From Desulfovibrio sp. (GTDB lineage: Bacteria; Desulfobacterota; Desulfovibrionia; Desulfovibrionales; Desulfovibrionaceae), in contig JAITHT010000013.1 in the NCBI GenBank assembly GCA_031279825.1, positions 1-52,024 on the forward strand: DNA of 52,024 bases, given 5' to 3'. This document shows, piece by piece, positions 38,495 to 48,425 of this stretch (its first letter is position 1; the number at the start of each line of letters is the position of its first letter). A program made the position numbers and the translations under genes. The notes beneath the pieces were generated by a model that worked only from the letters and a program-made list of their open reading frames with translations, did no database searches and had not been told where the DNA came from.

Positions 38495-39127
38495 TTATTC
38501 CTCCGTTACAACAAGGTGAATGATAAGAGAACCGTGAACGCCGATGGCAAGCACCCGTTCAATATCAGCCGTACGGCTGGATGAGGAAATAAAGTCCGTG
38601 TACATGGGGCCGGAATGGAGCTCCACCAGGTAATCCGTGAGATCAAAGGACGTTTTGACGAGCCGCGATTTTGGCGCGACAACGACGTATTCTTCGCCGA
38701 CCGAAAGGGCCAGCCGCACATCTTCGTTCATACAGGCAAACACGAGGGTCGGGTTGTCAGCAATGATCTTGTCCGCAACGACAAAGCCCACATCATGTCC
38801 GGCCATCCACGGCCACGCGCGTAAATTGTCGCGACCGACCACAATGCCCTTCTTCGCGCACTGTTTTGACAGGCTCTCAAAGCTTTTATCATCCAAAGCG
38901 GGAGCGGCCAGAGTTTTCTTCTCAGCGTGGAGGACTTCCGTCGGTCCAAGACCGCTCAGCTTGCCGTCCTGCATTTTGAGGTAATGCTGGGCCATCTCTT
39001 TTTTGTCGCATACATCCACAGCATAGGTTATAGCCTCTTCAAGGTTCTTTAATTCAACCACTTTCATACCGACAGCGGCGGCCTTGGTTTTCAAAAGTTC
39101 CAATGTAGACTCTTCTACGTTTGCCAT
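38495..39127 (-). CDS. lutC: LUD-domain lactate utilisation protein (LutC/LdhA type)
   Basis: 210 residues forming a single LUD domain. It is the partner of the downstream iron-sulfur subunit in L-lactate oxidation. Seen are the internal GLGPTEVLHAEK-like stretch, AWPWMAGHDVGFV and the C-terminal SSRTADIERVLAIGVHG, which is a hallmark of LutC-type proteins. AAGGGAG lies just before the ATG. It is the first gene of a two-gene leftward operon that ends at the hairpin at 36285. Confidence 0.88.
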   Translation of the reverse strand: MANVEESTLELLKTKAAAVGMKVVELKNLEEAITYAVDVCDKKEMAQHYLKMQDGKLSGLGPTEVLHAEKKTLAAPALDDKSFESLSKQCAKKGIVVGRDNLRAWPWMAGHDVGFVVADKIIADNPTLVFACMNEDVRLALSVGEEYVVVAPKSRLVKTSFDLTDYLVELHSGPMYTDFISSSSRTADIERVLAIGVHGSLIIHLVVTEE

Positions 39128-39313
39128 GTAAGACTCCCTTGCGACGACACGAGAATTCCGTGATTCTTTTCAGGGCATTCTTTTCACGCCGCGGTTTGTA
39201 TGATGCTTTTCAGTCATATCAAGCAGTCCAATCCACAACTCAGATGTCTCTCGCTTCAAGCGCGCTCAGACGCTTCTTTCGCCGTGTGTCGGCAACAGTT
39301 CCCTCCTGTCTCT

Positions 39314-39346
39314 AAATAATTTTTTTTTCCTCTCGCCAACAGTCAA
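39314..39346 (-). promoter_or_regulatory. Possible promoter of the lactate dehydrogenase operon
   Basis: On the leftward strand TTGACT (39346-39341) is followed by an A-rich spacer and AATTAT/TTATTT at 39321-39314. The spacing of 19-21 bases is longer than usual, so this is a weak call. The position is about 190 bp before the lutC-like start codon. Confidence 0.3.
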
Positions 39347-39744
39347 CTAATAAAATTCGTTCCGTCTATTGCAAGCAACCGCTCCCGGCACGTAGGCCTT
39401 TTTTCCGCACCCGCTTCGCTTTCATTGACAAAGATTCCCTGCTCATCCACGAATAGAAGAAATTTCAATGAAGCCGTTCTCGCGGAGATAGCGCCGCGCG
39501 CGCCCGTGGCCATGCGGGTTCAGCCGGTTTTTCGGGAAAATCGCCAATACCATTATAGCCGCTGCTTTTGATCAAAAACAACGGACACCAAAATCTCGCC
39601 TGTTCGGGAAAACTCCCCTGAACACCTGATTACCATATTAGCCGCGCCCGTTAAGCAGGGCGTAATGCTACATGCACTTACTCCCGCTTTGTTCGCTCCG
39701 CACACCCGGAGGCATTCATTTTCGCCGCTGCCCCTCGGGGTGAC

Positions 39745-39829
39745 GCGGCGGCGGCGGAGCGAGCCGAAAAGGTATTTTTCGGCGGAACGGTCTCCATAAA
39801 GCAGCCATTGGCCGACTTATGATATAACT
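39745..39829 (+). repeat. Partial repeat family B copy
   Basis: It matches the second half of 11553-11702 (GAGCGAGCCGAAAA...TTTTTCGGCG, then CATAAAGCAGCCATTGGCC). It lies in a gene-free stretch 39128-40027. Bases 39830-39990 after it are strikingly AT-rich with a small dyad TAACTTTT/AAAAGTTA and contain no supported gene. Confidence 0.6.
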
Positions 39830-40027
39830 TGTAGTAAAGATATCTGAAACAAAGGGCTTTTTGCAACTGTAACTTTTGATAAAAAAGTTAATATATTTAA
39901 TGGGAAAGTAAAATGCATGAAAAAAAATTTCCTCTATTAGCTTTACCTCTATTTAGGGGACATAATACTAATTATCATCTTTACATTTTGGTCCCCGCTG
40001 CGGCATGAGTAACGGCGATGGATTTCT

Positions 40028-40261
40028 TTAAATGGCCCTATGCAAAGATTCTTCTTTCTCCGGAACGCCGAGGATGTGCGCATGGTTCGGCATGAGGCAG
40101 TGGGCCTATATGGCGATCCCCTCCCTGGCGCTCCACTCTCTCAGCAGTTCAAGATAGGCGCCATAGTCTTCGTCGGAGAAAAAGACCGTCTGGCGACGGT
40201 TTCCGCGTTGGGTGACGTGGAGGGCGACCCCGGCCGCCACTATACGTGCAAGTCTTGCCAT
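40028..40261 (-). pseudogene. REP-associated tyrosine transposase (RAYT, Y1 family) remnant
   Basis: Read leftward from the ATG at 40261: MARLARIVAAGVALHVTQRG, then NRRQTVFFSDEDYGAYLELL, an in-frame TAG at 40106-40108 where the family has tryptophan, then AHCLMPNHAHIL with the HxH metal-binding motif, ending at a TAA at 40028. About 77 codons remain of a family that usually has 150-220, and the catalytic tyrosine region is lost. RAYTs mobilise REP palindromes, consistent with the many palindromic repeats here. Confidence 0.85.
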
Positions 40262-40322
40262 GAGCGAAAAATATCAGCAGCTCGGGAGACAGTCAGTTGA
40301 GTATTGCGTCCCTCAAATTCTC

Positions 40323-41636
40323 TCAGCCGTCCGCATCGGTCAGGCCCACAAGATCGTACGTGGACGCTTCCGTAATATCGGCGTCAACCAAGGCGCCGGG
40401 AAAAACGCCCGGGCCACTGACATAGGTGATGCCGTCGCTTTCCGGCGCCTGAAACCACGCTCTGCCCACGTGCAGTCCGGGCCACTCTCCGTGCGCTTTG
40501 TCCACCAGCACATCCAGACGCTGCCCCACATAGGCCGCAAGGATAGCCTCGCTGATTTCTCCCTGCATGTTCATGAGGCTGTCGCGGCGCCATTGTTTTT
40601 CCCTGTCCGGCACCTGATCGGGCATGGCCGCCGCCGGCGTGCCCTCTTCAGGTTGATAGGCGAAAACTCCCAGATGATGAAAACGAACCTGCCCGATAAA
40701 ATCGCATACGCGTGTAAAATCCTTTTCCTTCTCGCCCGGAAAACCCACGATGATGCTGGTGCGCAAAGCGGCGAGAGGGAAGAAAGAACGTATGCGTTCG
40801 ACAAGCGCGCGCGGGCTGCGGGCAAAAGGACGTCCCATACGGGAAAGCACCTTGGGGGCGGCATGTTGTAACGGCACATCAAAATAGGGAACAAAAGGGG
40901 ATCCTGCCGCCTGAAGAAAACGCAAAAGATCGGGGCTAAGCCCGGCGGGATACAAGTACATCAGGCGCAGGCGGACAAGGCCGGATAAAGGAAGAAGCCG
41001 TTCAAGCAAGATCTTGAGCCCATGCTTCATACCGAGATCCCGCCCCCAGACGGTGAGATCCTGCGCCACCAGAATCAACTCCTTTACTCCCTGCTCCAGA
41101 AGAAAACGGGCTTCTCCGAGTAAACGTTCCGCCGGAATGCTGCATAAAGGCCCACGAATGGAGGGAATCGTACAAAATGAACAGGCATGGCGGCAGCCGT
41201 CGCTGATTTTGAGCCAGCCGTAAGCGGGGCCTGTGGACAGCAGCCTGGGGAAAATGCCCGGAACGGCGCCGGTCAGACCAAGCGCGGCCGAGAGCTTTTC
41301 AGGCCATAAGGCCAATTCCCGGTTATCAAGAAGCAAATCGACTTCCGGCAATTCCGGGGCGAGGGTCTTATGGCCGTATCTGCCCACAAGACAACCGGCT
41401 ACGGCCAGCAAAGGACGCTTTCGTTTCGGCAGACGTCCGACGCGGTCGATCGAGTCCATGACGACGCGCACGGATTCTCTGACCGCCGGGGCGATAAAGC
41501 CGCATGTGTTGATAAAAACGCAATCCGCATCTTCAATCCGCGGCACTATACGCACCAAACCAAGGGTGCCAAGGGTTCGTTCGGTATCCACCCTGTTTTT
41601 CGGGCAGCCGAGGCTGATGGAAAAAATGCGTATCAT
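40323..41636 (-). CDS. rimO: Ribosomal protein S12 methylthiotransferase
   Basis: 437 residues. It adds a methylthio group to an aspartate of S12. The N-terminal domain holds cluster cysteines C11, C45 and C82. The radical SAM motif is C148-x3-C152-x2-C155 (GCRHACSFCTIPSIRG), and a C-terminal TRAM domain covers the last 65 or so residues. The IPSIRG sequence favours RimO over MiaB. AGGAA precedes the ATG. It is divergent from the histidine kinase gene at 41866. Confidence 0.94.
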   Translation of the reverse strand: MIRIFSISLGCPKNRVDTERTLGTLGLVRIVPRIEDADCVFINTCGFIAPAVRESVRVVMDSIDRVGRLPKRKRPLLAVAGCLVGRYGHKTLAPELPEVDLLLDNRELALWPEKLSAALGLTGAVPGIFPRLLSTGPAYGWLKISDGCRHACSFCTIPSIRGPLCSIPAERLLGEARFLLEQGVKELILVAQDLTVWGRDLGMKHGLKILLERLLPLSGLVRLRLMYLYPAGLSPDLLRFLQAAGSPFVPYFDVPLQHAAPKVLSRMGRPFARSPRALVERIRSFFPLAALRTSIIVGFPGEKEKDFTRVCDFIGQVRFHHLGVFAYQPEEGTPAAAMPDQVPDREKQWRRDSLMNMQGEISEAILAAYVGQRLDVLVDKAHGEWPGLHVGRAWFQAPESDGITYVSGPGVFPGALVDADITEASTYDLVGLTDADG

Positions 41637-41726
41637 TACACAATTCCTAGCATTAAAAAGTTAGCCGGGGCAAGCGCCTTAACACTCTCCACGGCATCGC
41701 GCGCTTGAGAAATTTCATTGTAGTAA

Positions 41727-41755
41727 TTTACACTTGTATTTTTGTCGAGTATGAG
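41727..41755 (+). promoter_or_regulatory. Putative promoter of the soluble histidine kinase gene
   Basis: TTTACA at 41727-41732, a 17-base spacer and TATGAG at 41750-41755, about 110 bp before the kinase start codon. Confidence 0.4.
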
Positions 41756-41865
41756 AGTAAGGAGAAAATCGGAGCGCATTTTTTCCGCAACGTTCCCTGC
41801 TCCTTCTTCGACGCCTGTTCTTACCGTCCTTTTTAGGGAATGATGATCATACTTGGAGGAAGCTT

Positions 41866-43380
41866 ATGGGTTTGCAAAGCCTTATCGAGTACAGCAACCC
41901 CGGTGCTAAACGGCTGCTTCTCGGCATAGTGGGACAGGGCCCTTCCCTGGATGCCCTAACGCGAATCCTCGCGCGTGACGACTTCATAGCCGCCTTTCCC
42001 TGGGTCAAGGTCGCCGGATGGGTGCCTTCGCCCGGCGTCCAGCCGGACAATTCCTCTCTGGAGATTCCGGCGATTTTGCAAAGCCACCCGTTGTTTCCGG
42101 ACGTGCCCTCGCTTTTTGCCGCGCGGCCGGGAATATCCCTGGCGCTCGATGTCAGCCATGACTCCCGGCATATGGAAGAATTACGCAAATATGCGCCGCT
42201 TAGCGCCTCTCTGGCCACATCAGAAAATATTCTCAGATTCTGCGAGGCGTCGGAAGACGGCACATTAAGCATTGGCGGCGCGGATAACCTGCGCAAGGCG
42301 CAAAAGCTGTTCGCTCTGCTGGTGGACCAATTGGATGGAGACATCCTGATAATCGATCGCCATGACATTATTCTTGATATGAACCGTCACGTTTGCGAAA
42401 GCCGGGGCTTGACTCGCGCCCAGATTGTCGGCACACCCTGCGCCGAATTGCCTGCCTCTCTGAAGCCCGTCCTCACTGACAAAGCCGTTTCTTCGTATCC
42501 CGAGGCAAAACACACCGGGAAAAAAGCGGAAATCACCACTGCTGAAGTCATGGATTCCGGACGAGTCCGCTACATTCACTCCATATGCATCCCTATTGCG
42601 GATACATATGGCAAGCCTTTGCAATTCTTGTATATCCGCCGGGATGTAACGGAACAGCAACACATGGAGCAGCGTCTGCAGCAGACGGAAAAAATGGCCG
42701 CTATCGGCGAGTTGTCCATGTATATGGCCCACGAAATCCGAAATCCCGTATTTTCCATCGGCGGTTTCGCCAATTCACTTTTGCGCAATCCTTCTCTGGA
42801 CGATATGGCCCGGGAAAAAGCGCGCGTTATCTATGAAGAATCACGCCGCCTGGACGGTATTCTCGCCAATATGCTCAACTTCGCTCGCCCCATGGAGCAG
42901 ACCCTCAGCATCTTCGATCCGGACGACACTGCCCGGCAGGCCATTGGACTCATAAATGCGGACAATGACGAGCGCGGTATTGCCACAGTGGTGGATATTC
43001 CCCCGCATCTTCCGCATGTGAAGGGGAACCCGGAAACCCTCAGGCAATGCTTGATCAATCTTATAAAAAATTCTGCGGAAGCCATGCCGGACGGAGGCAC
43101 AATCACCTTACGCGCCCGCCTCAACAGCGGTTTTGTACAGATGGATGTGGAAGATACCGGGATAGGTATTCCCCCCGAACTGCAAGGTCAGGTATTCAGC
43201 CCCTTTTATACCACCAAAGAGCAGGGTGCCGGCCTTGGTTTGGCTATGACCCGCAAAATGATAGAAGAAATAGGCGGCAAGGTGACCCTGGCCAGCCATG
43301 TCGGCAAGGGGACCCGCGTCAGCCTGATGTTGCCCGTTGCCCTGACGGTGGAAGAGGATACAACTATTCCCGACGCATAA
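41866..43380 (+). CDS. Soluble PAS histidine kinase with Rossmann-like N-terminal domain
   Basis: 504 residues with no evident membrane segment; GGAGGAAGCTT precedes the ATG. Residues 15-130 look like a nucleotide-binding fold (LLLGIVGQGPSLDAL, later SLALDVSHDS), an uncommon input domain. A PAS domain follows (about 150-270), then HisKA with H289 (MAHEIRNPVFSIGG) and HATPase_c (NLIKNSAEAMPDGG, DTGIGIP, GAGLGLAM). No response regulator is adjacent, so the partner is unknown. The sensory input could be a cytoplasmic metabolite or cofactor; this is inference. Confidence 0.88.
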   Translation: MGLQSLIEYSNPGAKRLLLGIVGQGPSLDALTRILARDDFIAAFPWVKVAGWVPSPGVQPDNSSLEIPAILQSHPLFPDVPSLFAARPGISLALDVSHDSRHMEELRKYAPLSASLATSENILRFCEASEDGTLSIGGADNLRKAQKLFALLVDQLDGDILIIDRHDIILDMNRHVCESRGLTRAQIVGTPCAELPASLKPVLTDKAVSSYPEAKHTGKKAEITTAEVMDSGRVRYIHSICIPIADTYGKPLQFLYIRRDVTEQQHMEQRLQQTEKMAAIGELSMYMAHEIRNPVFSIGGFANSLLRNPSLDDMAREKARVIYEESRRLDGILANMLNFARPMEQTLSIFDPDDTARQAIGLINADNDERGIATVVDIPPHLPHVKGNPETLRQCLINLIKNSAEAMPDGGTITLRARLNSGFVQMDVEDTGIGIPPELQGQVFSPFYTTKEQGAGLGLAMTRKMIEEIGGKVTLASHVGKGTRVSLMLPVALTVEEDTTIPDA

Positions 43381-43445
43381 ACGCCGCTTTTGAGTCTGTT
43401 CTCAAAACGTACGATACCGCGCCCGGAGGTAAACGCCACCCCCCC

Positions 43446-44108
43446 ATGTCTGAACAGACGCATGTAACCGGCCGTTCGACCATAGTCCTGGCCACCCGCA
43501 ACAAGGGAAAAATCCGGGAATTCTCCGAACTGCTGCTTCCCTTCGGGCTCAAGGTTCTTGGCTTTGATGATTTTCCTCATCTGCCGGAAATACGGGAAAC
43601 AGGCATGACGTTTGCTGAAAATGCCCTGTTGAAAGCGCGTGAAGCAAGCGAGGTCACAGGTCTTGTTGCCGTTGCCGATGATTCCGGGCTTGAGGTGGAT
43701 ATCCTCGGCAAGATTCCCGGAGTCCGTTCGGCCCGGTATAGCGAACTCCCCGGCGTTCCGGCCACGGATGAAGGCAACGTGAAGAAACTTCTGGCCGCTC
43801 TGGAGGATGTGCCGAGAGAACAACGGAAGGGTCGATTCCGTTGTTGTATGGCGGCCTGCGCTCCTACGGGAGAACATCTGCTGGCGGAAGGAAACTGGGA
43901 AGGCATGGTGGCGTTGCGTCCCTCGGGTTCCAATGGTTTTGGCTATGATCCTGTTTTCTTTGATGAAGAACAAGGCTGTACTGCGGCTGAAATGCGAAAG
44001 GAAGAAAAAAACGCGCGCAGCCATAGGGCCAAGGCCGTCGCCGCATTGCTGCGCCGATGGCCCGCTTTCTGGCGACGTTGGCTGGCCGGATGCGCCCTTG
44101 TCAGGTAA
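43446..44108 (+). CDS. rdgB: XTP/dITP pyrophosphatase (HAM1/RdgB family)
   Basis: 220 residues from ATG 43446; GGAGG lies about 14 bases upstream and the frame is open further 5' without homology. It removes deaminated purine nucleotides by hydrolysing XTP, dITP and ITP to monophosphates. Motifs seen are LATRNKGKIREF at the N-terminus, TFAENALLKA, ADDSGLEVD, and SNGFGYDPVF followed by SHRAKAV. The C-terminus extends about 20 residues past the family core with a tryptophan- and arginine-rich tail. It lies 65 bp after the kinase gene and converges with waaA. Confidence 0.94.
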   Translation: MSEQTHVTGRSTIVLATRNKGKIREFSELLLPFGLKVLGFDDFPHLPEIRETGMTFAENALLKAREASEVTGLVAVADDSGLEVDILGKIPGVRSARYSELPGVPATDEGNVKKLLAALEDVPREQRKGRFRCCMAACAPTGEHLLAEGNWEGMVALRPSGSNGFGYDPVFFDEEQGCTAAEMRKEEKNARSHRAKAVAALLRRWPAFWRRWLAGCALVR

Positions 44109-44125
44109 ATGAGGCTACAGTTTTT

Positions 44126-45649
44126 TCACCTCTTGCGGTCTGTTTGGGCCAGAGAGCGCGTCACGGCGGCGGCGGCCTGGCGGCTGCCCCCTGAACGCGG
44201 ACGGAGCCAGGCGGCAAAACGCCGCCGTACCTTGGCCGCCGCACCGGCACGAGCCGCTTGCCAATCCGGCCCGTGTGTCCCTTGTGCGCGAAAGGCTTCC
44301 CGCAAACAATCCAGACGCGTATGCAGCGCTTTTACCAGAGCGGCGCGCAGATCCTCCCCTTCGGCCAGCATAACGGCCAGACCCTCGGTAAAAATTTCCC
44401 CGCCGACCCAATGAAAGTTGTCAATATGCGGTCCGACAAGAGGGATGACGCCTTGAACCACAGGTTCCAAAAAATTCTGTCCGCCCAGAGGCAGCAGGCT
44501 GGCGCCTACGTATACGGCGTCCGCAGCGGCATACAGGGCATGCAATTCGCCGAACGTATCCCACAGGCATACGGAAGGAAAGGCAGCGGAAGCTGACAGC
44601 GCGGTCGCGTCACCTGCTCCCTTGATTTCCGAACGCAGATAAAACGGCACTGCCGCCGCCCGCAGCCGGGCTTTCCAGGCGTCCACCCTGTGCATATGCC
44701 GCGGAGCCACGGCAACGGCGACAGAATGGCCTCTAACGGATAATACGCGCATCTCCTGCACGACAGGCAGCAGGATATCCGCCTCTTCCTCTCGTACCGA
44801 AGCCAGCACAACCAGCAAAACGCTCTCGTCCATGCCCGCCCCGGCCCGAAAAGAGCGGTCTTCATCGTGCTCCATCAGGAGTTCCAGGGATTCCGCCACG
44901 CGATCAAACTTAATATTCGGCATGGTGCCCATCCGTTCATCGCAAGCAAACAGGCGGGCGAAGCGACGGGCATCCTCCGGAGAAATCGCCAGAACGAGTT
45001 CCGGCGCGTGTTCGCGCCAAAAAAAGGCTATCTTTCGGTATATTCTGAAACTTTTCTCCGTCATGCGGGCGTTAAGCGCCAAAATCGGGATCCCGTTCCT
45101 TGCGGCTGCGGCCAGAAGCCCCGGCCACAGTTCCGTCTCCAGCAGAATGATGCGATCCGGCCGGGCAAGAGCCATGGCCCGTTGCATCAGAAGCGGGCTG
45201 TCCAAAGGGAAAAAGCGGGGGAAAACGGTAATGTGGGGGGAACGGTGCGGCAAAGAAGCGAGTTTTTCCAGTATGTGTAATCCTTGGCGGGTCCAGGTGG
45301 TGCACAGCACATGCACGGGACGATCGGCCAAAACGGGGTGCGCGGCCAGAGACTCTCTAAGTGCCGGGACGAGGGAATGGACCAGCCATGCTTCACCGCC
45401 TGAAGCCGCCTGAATCCACAGACGCAAAGGACGGAGGGCATCGGCCCTTGACGCGGGATCGGGCATGCCGCCGGTATACCCGGAAGAACCTTCCGTAACG
45501 GGAGGATCGGGCGAACACCCCCAATCAGTGGGGAGCAGGCGCTGTCCGAAATCTTCCCGCAGACGCTTGTGCCGCCGGAGCAAAGGATGCGCCATGCGCC
45601 ATAACCCGCCATACGCTGCCAGAAACAGGCGGCTCAGCATGCTGCTCAT
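44126..45649 (-). CDS. waaA: 3-deoxy-D-manno-octulosonic acid (Kdo) transferase
   Basis: 507 residues, longer than E. coli WaaA (425) because of insertions near residues 43-75 and in the middle. It attaches Kdo to lipid A precursor at the inner membrane. An N-terminal hydrophobic/basic segment anchors it; motifs include the catalytic glutamate in AASGGEAW (E86), IILLETELWPGLL, NARMTEKS and a C-terminal donor-binding EP segment (QNFLEPVVQGV). It is the third gene of the lepA-lepB-waaA run, 31 bp after lepB. Confidence 0.9.
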   Translation of the reverse strand: MSSMLSRLFLAAYGGLWRMAHPLLRRHKRLREDFGQRLLPTDWGCSPDPPVTEGSSGYTGGMPDPASRADALRPLRLWIQAASGGEAWLVHSLVPALRESLAAHPVLADRPVHVLCTTWTRQGLHILEKLASLPHRSPHITVFPRFFPLDSPLLMQRAMALARPDRIILLETELWPGLLAAAARNGIPILALNARMTEKSFRIYRKIAFFWREHAPELVLAISPEDARRFARLFACDERMGTMPNIKFDRVAESLELLMEHDEDRSFRAGAGMDESVLLVVLASVREEEADILLPVVQEMRVLSVRGHSVAVAVAPRHMHRVDAWKARLRAAAVPFYLRSEIKGAGDATALSASAAFPSVCLWDTFGELHALYAAADAVYVGASLLPLGGQNFLEPVVQGVIPLVGPHIDNFHWVGGEIFTEGLAVMLAEGEDLRAALVKALHTRLDCLREAFRAQGTHGPDWQAARAGAAAKVRRRFAAWLRPRSGGSRQAAAAVTRSLAQTDRKR

Positions 45650-45680
45650 TAATTCCGGCTCCGGAAAGCGGCCGCCGGCC

Positions 45681-46289
45681 TTACCGTAACAAGGTGCCTA
45701 TGCGATCCCACTTGATATTCACGAAATTGACGCTGGACCAATAAATAACGGCCGCCCGACCATGGATGGTATCCTTATCAACAAAACCCCAGAAACGCGA
45801 ATCCTCCGAATAATCCCGATTGTCCCCCATGACAAACACCTTGCCCGGCGGCACGAGAACGGGATTCATATTGTCCCGGCGCGCCGTCGTGCGTGGATCG
45901 CCATGAATAACATACTCTTCGTATACGGGCTTGCCGTTGCGGTACAACTGTTTGTCGCGAATCTCAATCATATCGCCGGGAAGCCCCACCACTCGTTTTA
46001 TGTAATCGACGCTTGTGTCCTTGGGAAAAGGAAAAACAATGATATCTCCATGCTTCGGCTCGCCAAAAGAGAATATTTCTTTTTCTACAAAAGGCAGATG
46101 AATGCCGTAGCTGAACTTGGTGACGAACAGTCGGTCGCCGATCTGCAGGGTGTTCAGCATGGATCCCGAGGGTATGATGTACGGCTGAAAGATGAACGAA
46201 CGGATAACAAGGGCAATCAGCAAGGCAACCACAATGACCTTGACGGTCTCAAAAAAAGTTTGCCAAGGCGTTTCATACATATCAGGCAT
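45681..46289 (-). CDS. lepB: Signal peptidase I
   Basis: 202 residues. It removes signal peptides from exported proteins at the outer face of the inner membrane. One N-terminal transmembrane segment (about 13-32), then catalytic S43 in IPSGSML and K98 in DYIKRVVGLPGD, followed by the box E GDNRDYSEDSRFWGFV. Its ATG directly follows the lepA TAA stop codon (TAAATG), so it is translationally coupled. Confidence 0.96.
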   Translation of the reverse strand: MPDMYETPWQTFFETVKVIVVALLIALVIRSFIFQPYIIPSGSMLNTLQIGDRLFVTKFSYGIHLPFVEKEIFSFGEPKHGDIIVFPFPKDTSVDYIKRVVGLPGDMIEIRDKQLYRNGKPVYEEYVIHGDPRTTARRDNMNPVLVPPGKVFVMGDNRDYSEDSRFWGFVDKDTIHGRAAVIYWSSVNFVNIKWDRIGTLLR

Positions 46290-48095
46290 TTAATCGTCTC
46301 CTACTTGCAAGGCGGCAAGAAAGGCTTCCTGGGGCAGTTCCACATTGCCCATACGCTTCATGCGTTTTTTCCCTTCTTTTTGTTTTTCAAGCAATTTGCG
46401 TTTGCGGGTAATATCACCGCCATAACATTTGGCGGTGACGTTTTTGCCGAGGGGGGCGTTGCGTTCCCTGGCAATAACCTTATTACCGATGGCCGCCTGA
46501 ATGATGACTTCGAAAAGCTGGCGGGGGATGGTCCGTTTGAGCCTGAGGGCCACAGCGCGTCCGTGGTGGTAGGCCTTGTCCCGGTGTACGATGACGGCCA
46601 GAGCGTCCACGGCCTCTCCGTTAATCAACATGTCCAATTTGACAAGATCCGCCTCCCGGTAGTCTATGAACTCATAATCCATAGAGGCGTATCCCTTGGT
46701 GGTGGATTTCAATCTGTCAAAAAAATCGTAGACTATTTCGGCAAAAGGCAGTTCATAGGTAATGATTACCCGATTGGCCGTCAGGTAGCGCATTGCCTGC
46801 TGCTGTCCGCGTTTTTCTTCACAAAGCCTGAATACGTTGCCCACATACTCGCTGGGCACGTGAATCTCCATACGCACACAGGGTTCCCGAAAGGCGCGCA
46901 ATCTGGCGGGATCAGGCAGCTTGGCGGGATTGTCTATACGCAGGTTTTTACCGTCGGAACTGTCTACCTCATAGACTACCGAAGGAGCCGTAGCGATAAG
47001 TTCCACCTGAAATTCACGCTCAAGCCGTTCCTGGACGATGTCCATATGCAAAAGCCCCAAAAAACCGCAACGAAATCCGAACCCCAATGCCTGAGAGGTT
47101 TCCGCTTCATAGGAAAAAGCGGCATCGTTAAGCTGGAGCCTTTCCAAAGCGAATTTCAAAGCCTCGTAATCGGCGCTGTCCGTAGGGTACAAGCCGCAAA
47201 ACACCATGGGCTTCACTTCTTTAAAGCCGGCGACAGGTTCGCCGGCGGGCGCATCCGCATGCGTGATCGTGTCCCCCACCCTGGCGTCAGCCAACTCTTT
47301 GATATTAGCGCACAAAAAGCCCACTTCACCGGCGCTGAACGAGGAAAAAGGCACAGATTCCGGAGAAAAAGCCCCAAGACGCAAGACTTCATACTCCACA
47401 CCTGTTGAAAAAAGCCTGATGCGATCGCCTTTCTTCAATGTGCCGTTCATAATCCGGAAAAGGACGACCACCCCCTGATACGCATCATACCAGGAGTCCA
47501 CAATCAGGGCCGTTAAAGGCGCCGCCGGATCACCTTCCGGCGCGGGCAGGCGCTCGACGATAGCCTCCAGCACCGCGTCAACGCCGAAACCCGTCTTGGC
47601 GCTGACAGGGAGCGCCCCGCTGCAATCAAGACCGATGCCCTCTTCAATCTCGCCCTTTACCCGATCGAGATCGGCGCTCGGCAAGTCCACCTTGTTGAGG
47701 ATGGGAATGATCTCATGGTTATGCTCAAGGGCCAAATAAACATTGGCAAGGGTCTGCGCCTCGACGCCCTGGGAAGCGTCCACCACCAAAAGAGCCCCTT
47801 CGCAAGCGGCCAGAGAGCGGGAGACTTCATAATTGAAATCCACATGGCCGGGCGTGTCGATAAGGTTCAGGACGTATTTTTTTCCATCGGCGGCAGTAAA
47901 GGGAATACGCACGGTCTGGGCTTTAATGGTAATACCGCGCTCACGCTCAAGATCCATACGATCCAGGTATTGATCCCTGCGGTCACGCTCGGACACGAGC
48001 CCCGTCTTTTCCAGAATCCTGTCAGCCAGAGTGGACTTACCGTGATCAATATGGGCAATGATACTGAAATTTCGTATATGTTCCTGCCTGGGCAT
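46290..48095 (-). CDS. lepA: Elongation factor 4 (back-translocating GTPase LepA)
   Basis: 601 residues from ATG 48095 (AAGGAAAG 8 bases upstream; an ATG nine codons earlier is less likely). A translational GTPase acting on ribosomes. G1 [10 protein letters not shown]2 [11 protein letters not shown]3 DTPGHVDF and G4 NKVDLP are all present, and the LepA-specific C-terminal domain ends with [16 protein letters not shown]. The length matches the family. It starts the lepA-lepB-waaA operon. Confidence 0.97.
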   Translation of the reverse strand: MPRQEHIRNFSIIAHIDHGKSTLADRILEKTGLVSERDRRDQYLDRMDLERERGITIKAQTVRIPFTAADGKKYVLNLIDTPGHVDFNYEVSRSLAACEGALLVVDASQGVEAQTLANVYLALEHNHEIIPILNKVDLPSADLDRVKGEIEEGIGLDCSGALPVSAKTGFGVDAVLEAIVERLPAPEGDPAAPLTALIVDSWYDAYQGVVVLFRIMNGTLKKGDRIRLFSTGVEYEVLRLGAFSPESVPFSSFSAGEVGFLCANIKELADARVGDTITHADAPAGEPVAGFKEVKPMVFCGLYPTDSADYEALKFALERLQLNDAAFSYEAETSQALGFGFRCGFLGLLHMDIVQERLEREFQVELIATAPSVVYEVDSSDGKNLRIDNPAKLPDPARLRAFREPCVRMEIHVPSEYVGNVFRLCEEKRGQQQAMRYLTANRVIITYELPFAEIVYDFFDRLKSTTKGYASMDYEFIDYREADLVKLDMLINGEAVDALAVIVHRDKAYHHGRAVALRLKRTIPRQLFEVIIQAAIGNKVIARERNAPLGKNVTAKCYGGDITRKRKLLEKQKEGKKRMKRMGNVELPQEAFLAALQVGDD

Positions 48096-48425
48096 GGAGT
48101 ATCTTTCCTTGAACAACAACACTGGGGATGCGGACCTGTGCCGGCATGCGCCGGGACGCCGGGCCTGCCGCCATGCCTGGAGTTTCCATCTGAATTAAAA
48201 AATATAGCGGAAAGTAATGGAAAAGTCCACGCTCAAAATACGCGGACGGCGGCTCAATACGGGAAGAGACGGCGGCCTTTACCTTTGATTCGAAGTATTG
48301 CGGCAAAATGGCGCCGCCCCATATTGACGGCAAGAAGAATTACAGCGTATGTCTTTGCCGTCATCATCATCGTCCGTCAGAGACAAAACAGCGGATTGAT
48401 GTCAAGTTGTAACCGACAGTGCATA

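Noticed and set aside
39869-39889. AT-rich stretch at 39830-39990 as a phage or plasmid origin or a small gene
   Set aside because: Only one short dyad and no iterons or supported ORF were found; it is more likely eroded intergenic DNA.
40106-40108. In-frame TAG codons in three broken genes (RAYT, IS5 transposase, fragment near 8128), suggesting TAG is read as an amino acid
   Set aside because: TAG is also the natural stop of intact genes here (glycosyltransferase, TPR protein, ppaC), the IS5 case is created by the MITE, and the affected genes carry other damage. Ordinary decay explains them.
34077-48095. Riboswitch or ribosomal leader upstream of tig, lepA or the lactate genes
   Set aside because: No recognisable conserved core was found; the structure present belongs to dispersed repeats.
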